A stretch of 32,721 nt of DNA, taken from the NCBI GenBank assembly GCA_017626495.1, contig JAGAIP010000002.1, positions 1-32,721 of the forward strand. Reading direction: 5' to 3'. The translations under genes and the position numbers were made by a program. Origin of the DNA: Clostridia bacterium. Lineage in GTDB: Bacteria; Bacillota; Clostridia; Christensenellales; Borkfalkiaceae. How positions within the stretch are numbered: position 1 is the stretch's first letter; every line of letters begins with the position of its first letter. Positions 30,169 through 32,721 of the stretch are shown piece after piece. The notes beneath the pieces are model-generated. The model ran no database searches. It was not told where the DNA came from and was given only the letters and a program-made list of their open reading frames with translations.

Positions 30169-32544
30169 CTATTTGAGCTTTACGATGGTGACTCCGGCCT
30201 CGCCCTCGCCGTAAATACCGAGACGGTATTCCGCGACGCGCTTATCTTTGCGGAGAAAATCATGCACGCCTGCTTTCAGCCGCCCCGTTCCCATTCCATG
30301 CACGATTTTAACCTCTGCGATATTTTGCAGGATTGCCCGATCGAGAAAGAGTTCGATTTCGGGAATCGCCTCCATGACCGTCATGCCGATGACGTTGAGT
30401 TCGAGAAGGGAACCCGTCGGTTGGCCGATTTTTCTGACGACTGTAACGTTTTCTTTTTTCTTCGGTTTTTGTTTGGGCGGTTGAGCCGTCTTGACGACGT
30501 TCATAAGCTCCGCAAACGTCACGCGCAGCCGCATGGAACCGCATTGCACCTGCGCCTCTTTTTTCTGCTCGTTGACGGTAAGGACTTTCCCCTCGCCTCC
30601 GACCGTCCTGACGTATACCGTATCGCCCGCACTCGCGCCGACGAACGGAATATACTGCGGAAGATTCTCCTGTTCTTCCTTTTGAAAGGAAGTTGAAACG
30701 ACCTTATTTTTCAGCGTTCTCGCCTTGATGAGGTCTGCCTGCGTAATCTCTTCCTGCGCGAATATCTTTTCGATCTCTCCGACGAGCTCTTCCGCCTCGG
30801 CGACCTTTTCGTTGACGATGCGTCTCGATTCCGCCTTTGCCGTAAGGAAGAGCCTTTCTTTCTCTTTGCGGAGTTTTTCCCTCTCCTCGTCCAAAAGGGC
30901 AATCTTTTCAGCCCACTCTTTTTCCATGGAACGCGTTCTGTCCAAAGACGCCTGCGCTTCCAACCTTGAATCCTCGGCGCTTCTCAAAATATTCGTGAGA
31001 GATTTCGCGTCGTCGGACAAGTTGCGGTATGCGTCCTCCAAAATTTCATCGGGAAGTCCGAGCCGTTTTGAGATGGAGAGCGCGTTGCTCGATCCGGGAA
31101 GTCCGATCTTGATCTGATAGAGAGGACGGAGAGAATCCGCGTCGAACGCCATACTCGCGTTTTCAACGCCCTGCTCCTTGAAAGCATACTCTTTGAGGGC
31201 GGTATAGTGCGTGGTAACGATTCCCTTACAACCCTTTTTCATGAGATAGGAAATAACCGCCTTCGCAAGCGCCTGTCCCTCTTCGGGATCGGTTCCGCCG
31301 CCCAGTTCGTCGATGAGAACGAGCGATTTCTCATCCACCGTCTCCACGATGGAGATGATGTTCGTGACGTGCGACGAGAACGTGGAGAGGCTCTGTTCGA
31401 TGCTCTGCGCGTCGCCGATGTCGCAGAAAATTTCGTGAAATACGGAAAGGCGCGTATCCTCTCCGGCAGGAACGAAGAATCCGCAAGCCGCCATCAGACA
31501 GAACAGACCGACCATTTTGAGCGTAACCGTCTTACCGCCCGTATTCGGCCCCGATACGAGCAAAAAGTCGTAATTTTCGCCCAAACTGACGGAAACGGGA
31601 ACGACGGTTTTCGGTTCGATCAAAGGGTGTCTGCCCCGTCTGACGGATACGATTCCTTTCGCGTTTAAGTGCGGTCTGATTCCCTGTATGTGATAGGAAT
31701 ATTCCGCCTTTGCAAAGAGAGCGTCCGTCTCTCCCATAACGGCGATATCCTGTTCCAACTGACCCGCAATCATGCCTACGCGCGCGGAAAGCTCCGCCAG
31801 AATGCGTTCGATTTCTTCTTTTTCGTCGATTGCGAGCGTAACGAGCTCGTTATTGAGTTCGAGGATATATTCGGGTTCGATAAAAACCGTCGCTCCGCTT
31901 TGAGAACGGTCGTGTACGAATCCTCGCACGCTCCTTTTATACTCCGCTTTGACGGGAAGAACGTATCTGTCGCCGCGCATGGTGACGATTCCTTCCTGCA
32001 AGTATTTTGCTTGTTCGCCCGACAGATATTCGGCAAGTTTCGCCCTGATTCGCTCGTTGAGAAGTCTGATTTCTCTGCGAATCGTGTAAAGTCTGTCGCT
32101 TGCGAAATCGGAAACTTCGCCGTCGTTGATGATTTTCCGTTCGATATCGTCCTCTAACCTCTGGTCGAAATAGAGATAACGGAGCTTGTTGCGAACGAGC
32201 ACGATGGTCGGATCGTTTACGCCGTCCACGCTCTTTGCGAGAACGCGCACGGAACGGAGCAGGTTTTTCACGGAGATCAGCTCTCCGCACGTTAAAGTAG
32301 CCCTCTTCGCCGCGCGGCGCAGCTCGTCGCCGAACGGAGGAAAATATTCGATTTTCCCCACGCCGTATTGAAAGAGGAGTTTTGTCGCTTCTTCCGTCAT
32401 GGCGAGCGACGCGTTCGCGTCGGCAAGCTCCGACTCGGGAAGGGTTTGTTTGAGACATTCCTTTCCGTTTTCGAGAACGGCGTAACCCGAGGCGAGCAAT
32501 AAAATTTTATTCAGTTCCAGTTTTTCAAGTACGTTTGCATTCAT
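30169..32544 (-). CDS. mutS2: MutS2 (ribosome-collision and recombination factor)
   Basis: MutS2 is a MutS-like ATPase with a C-terminal Smr domain. In B. subtilis it splits collided ribosomes and feeds quality control; it has also been linked to blocking recombination. The 791-residue protein has Walker A GPNTGGKT (332-339), Walker B LVLIDELGGGTDP (408-420), a long coiled coil (about 515-635), a KOW-like segment (GDTVYVRTVGGEGKVLTVNE, near 640) and an Smr domain (713-791). In Smr the usual LDLRG is LNVIG (716-720) and the HGxGTG loop is HGMGTG (749-754). The ATG at 32544 follows the upstream stop without a gap, so translation is coupled. Confidence 0.94.
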   Translation of the reverse strand: MNANVLEKLELNKILLLASGYAVLENGKECLKQTLPESELADANASLAMTEEATKLLFQYGVGKIEYFPPFGDELRRAAKRATLTCGELISVKNLLRSVRVLAKSVDGVNDPTIVLVRNKLRYLYFDQRLEDDIERKIINDGEVSDFASDRLYTIRREIRLLNERIRAKLAEYLSGEQAKYLQEGIVTMRGDRYVLPVKAEYKRSVRGFVHDRSQSGATVFIEPEYILELNNELVTLAIDEKEEIERILAELSARVGMIAGQLEQDIAVMGETDALFAKAEYSYHIQGIRPHLNAKGIVSVRRGRHPLIEPKTVVPVSVSLGENYDFLLVSGPNTGGKTVTLKMVGLFCLMAACGFFVPAGEDTRLSVFHEIFCDIGDAQSIEQSLSTFSSHVTNIISIVETVDEKSLVLIDELGGGTDPEEGQALAKAVISYLMKKGCKGIVTTHYTALKEYAFKEQGVENASMAFDADSLRPLYQIKIGLPGSSNALSISKRLGLPDEILEDAYRNLSDDAKSLTNILRSAEDSRLEAQASLDRTRSMEKEWAEKIALLDEEREKLRKEKERLFLTAKAESRRIVNEKVAEAEELVGEIEKIFAQEEITQADLIKARTLKNKVVSTSFQKEEQENLPQYIPFVGASAGDTVYVRTVGGEGKVLTVNEQKKEAQVQCGSMRLRVTFAELMNVVKTAQPPKQKPKKKENVTVVRKIGQPTGSLLELNVIGMTVMEAIPEIELFLDRAILQNIAEVKIVHGMGTGRLKAGVHDFLRKDKRVAEYRLGIYGEGEAGVTIVKLK

Positions 32545-32721
32545 TTATAATACCGTATGTGCGGAATGTCCCGACGTATACGAGGGGAACAATTCCTTTA
32601 ATGATTCGTTTTTTGTCGCTCGGAGCGCCCTGTCCTGTTCCTCTACGGTCGAAAAATCATAGACGGCAGGCGCGAACGATTGAAGCGCAACCAGGTCTGC
32701 ACAGTTGAAAAGTTCAAATCT
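32545..32721 (-). CDS. C-terminal end of an unidentified protein
   Basis: The frame open from the right edge gives 58 residues ending ELFPSYTSGHSAHTVL and stops with TAA directly before the mutS2 ATG. Only the C-terminus is visible. The PSYTSGH tail reminds me of the end of some U32 peptidases (UbiU/RlhA-like), often encoded upstream of mutS2 in Clostridia, but this is a weak guess. It belongs to the mutS2 operon. Confidence 0.5.
   Translation of the reverse strand, partial: RFELFNCADLVALQSFAPAVYDFSTVEEQDRALRATKNESLKELFPSYTSGHSAHTVL

Overview
The window looks like a piece of a low-to-mid GC Firmicute chromosome, most likely an uncultured gut-type Clostridium relative. This is inferred from the gene order rpmF-yceD-ackA-pta next to a YlbM/TmcAL gene, the short Pta, a MocR/ECF-S pair, consensus TTGACA-N17-TATAAT promoters and AGGAG ribosome sites. 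No marker fixes the genus. Almost everything reads on the minus strand.

Positions 1 to about 11,900 are accessory DNA, visibly AT-richer than the rest. The left end carries mobile-element genes: a partial small gene, a TnpV-like gene, and a protein with a duplicated DUF6291-like domain. They are followed by 600 bp of repeat-bearing non-coding DNA. A nine-gene minus-strand operon then runs from 11,601 down to 2,058. In order of transcription it encodes a DUF3892 protein, a half-size HsdS, HsdM, a membrane-anchored DUF6680-like protein, a Cas2/VapD-like small protein, a full-length HsdS, RhuM, HsdR and a YgjP-type metallopeptidase. Genes are separated by a few bases or overlap, so this is one type I restriction-modification island with several unexplained passengers. 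Its promoter is faced by an equally good opposite promoter. The opposing transcript (about 62 nt, two hairpins, intrinsic terminator) is fully antisense to the operon leader. This is the most interesting signal in the window.

From about 11,900 rightward the content is housekeeping. An ECF S component and a divergent MocR/PdxR-like regulator suggest vitamin B6 uptake. Then come L32 and YceD, acetate kinase and phosphotransacetylase, TmcAL (the acetate-using tRNA-Met enzyme) and a tRNA-Ser(GGA). A cell-surface sugar block follows. It holds dTDP-glucose 4,6-dehydratase and UDP-glucose dehydrogenase, and an operon of a GlmU-like acetyltransferase, GlmM, GlmS and a membrane UDP-sugar 4,6-dehydratase that makes and then uses UDP-GlcNAc precursors. 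A 30-residue membrane microprotein sits on the plus strand inside this block.

The right end has acpP with a palindrome over its promoter. Beyond it lies a MutS2 operon: an unidentified partial gene, mutS2, a catalytically degenerate polysaccharide deacetylase, an M16 peptidase and a family 6 deoxyinosine/uracil glycosylase.
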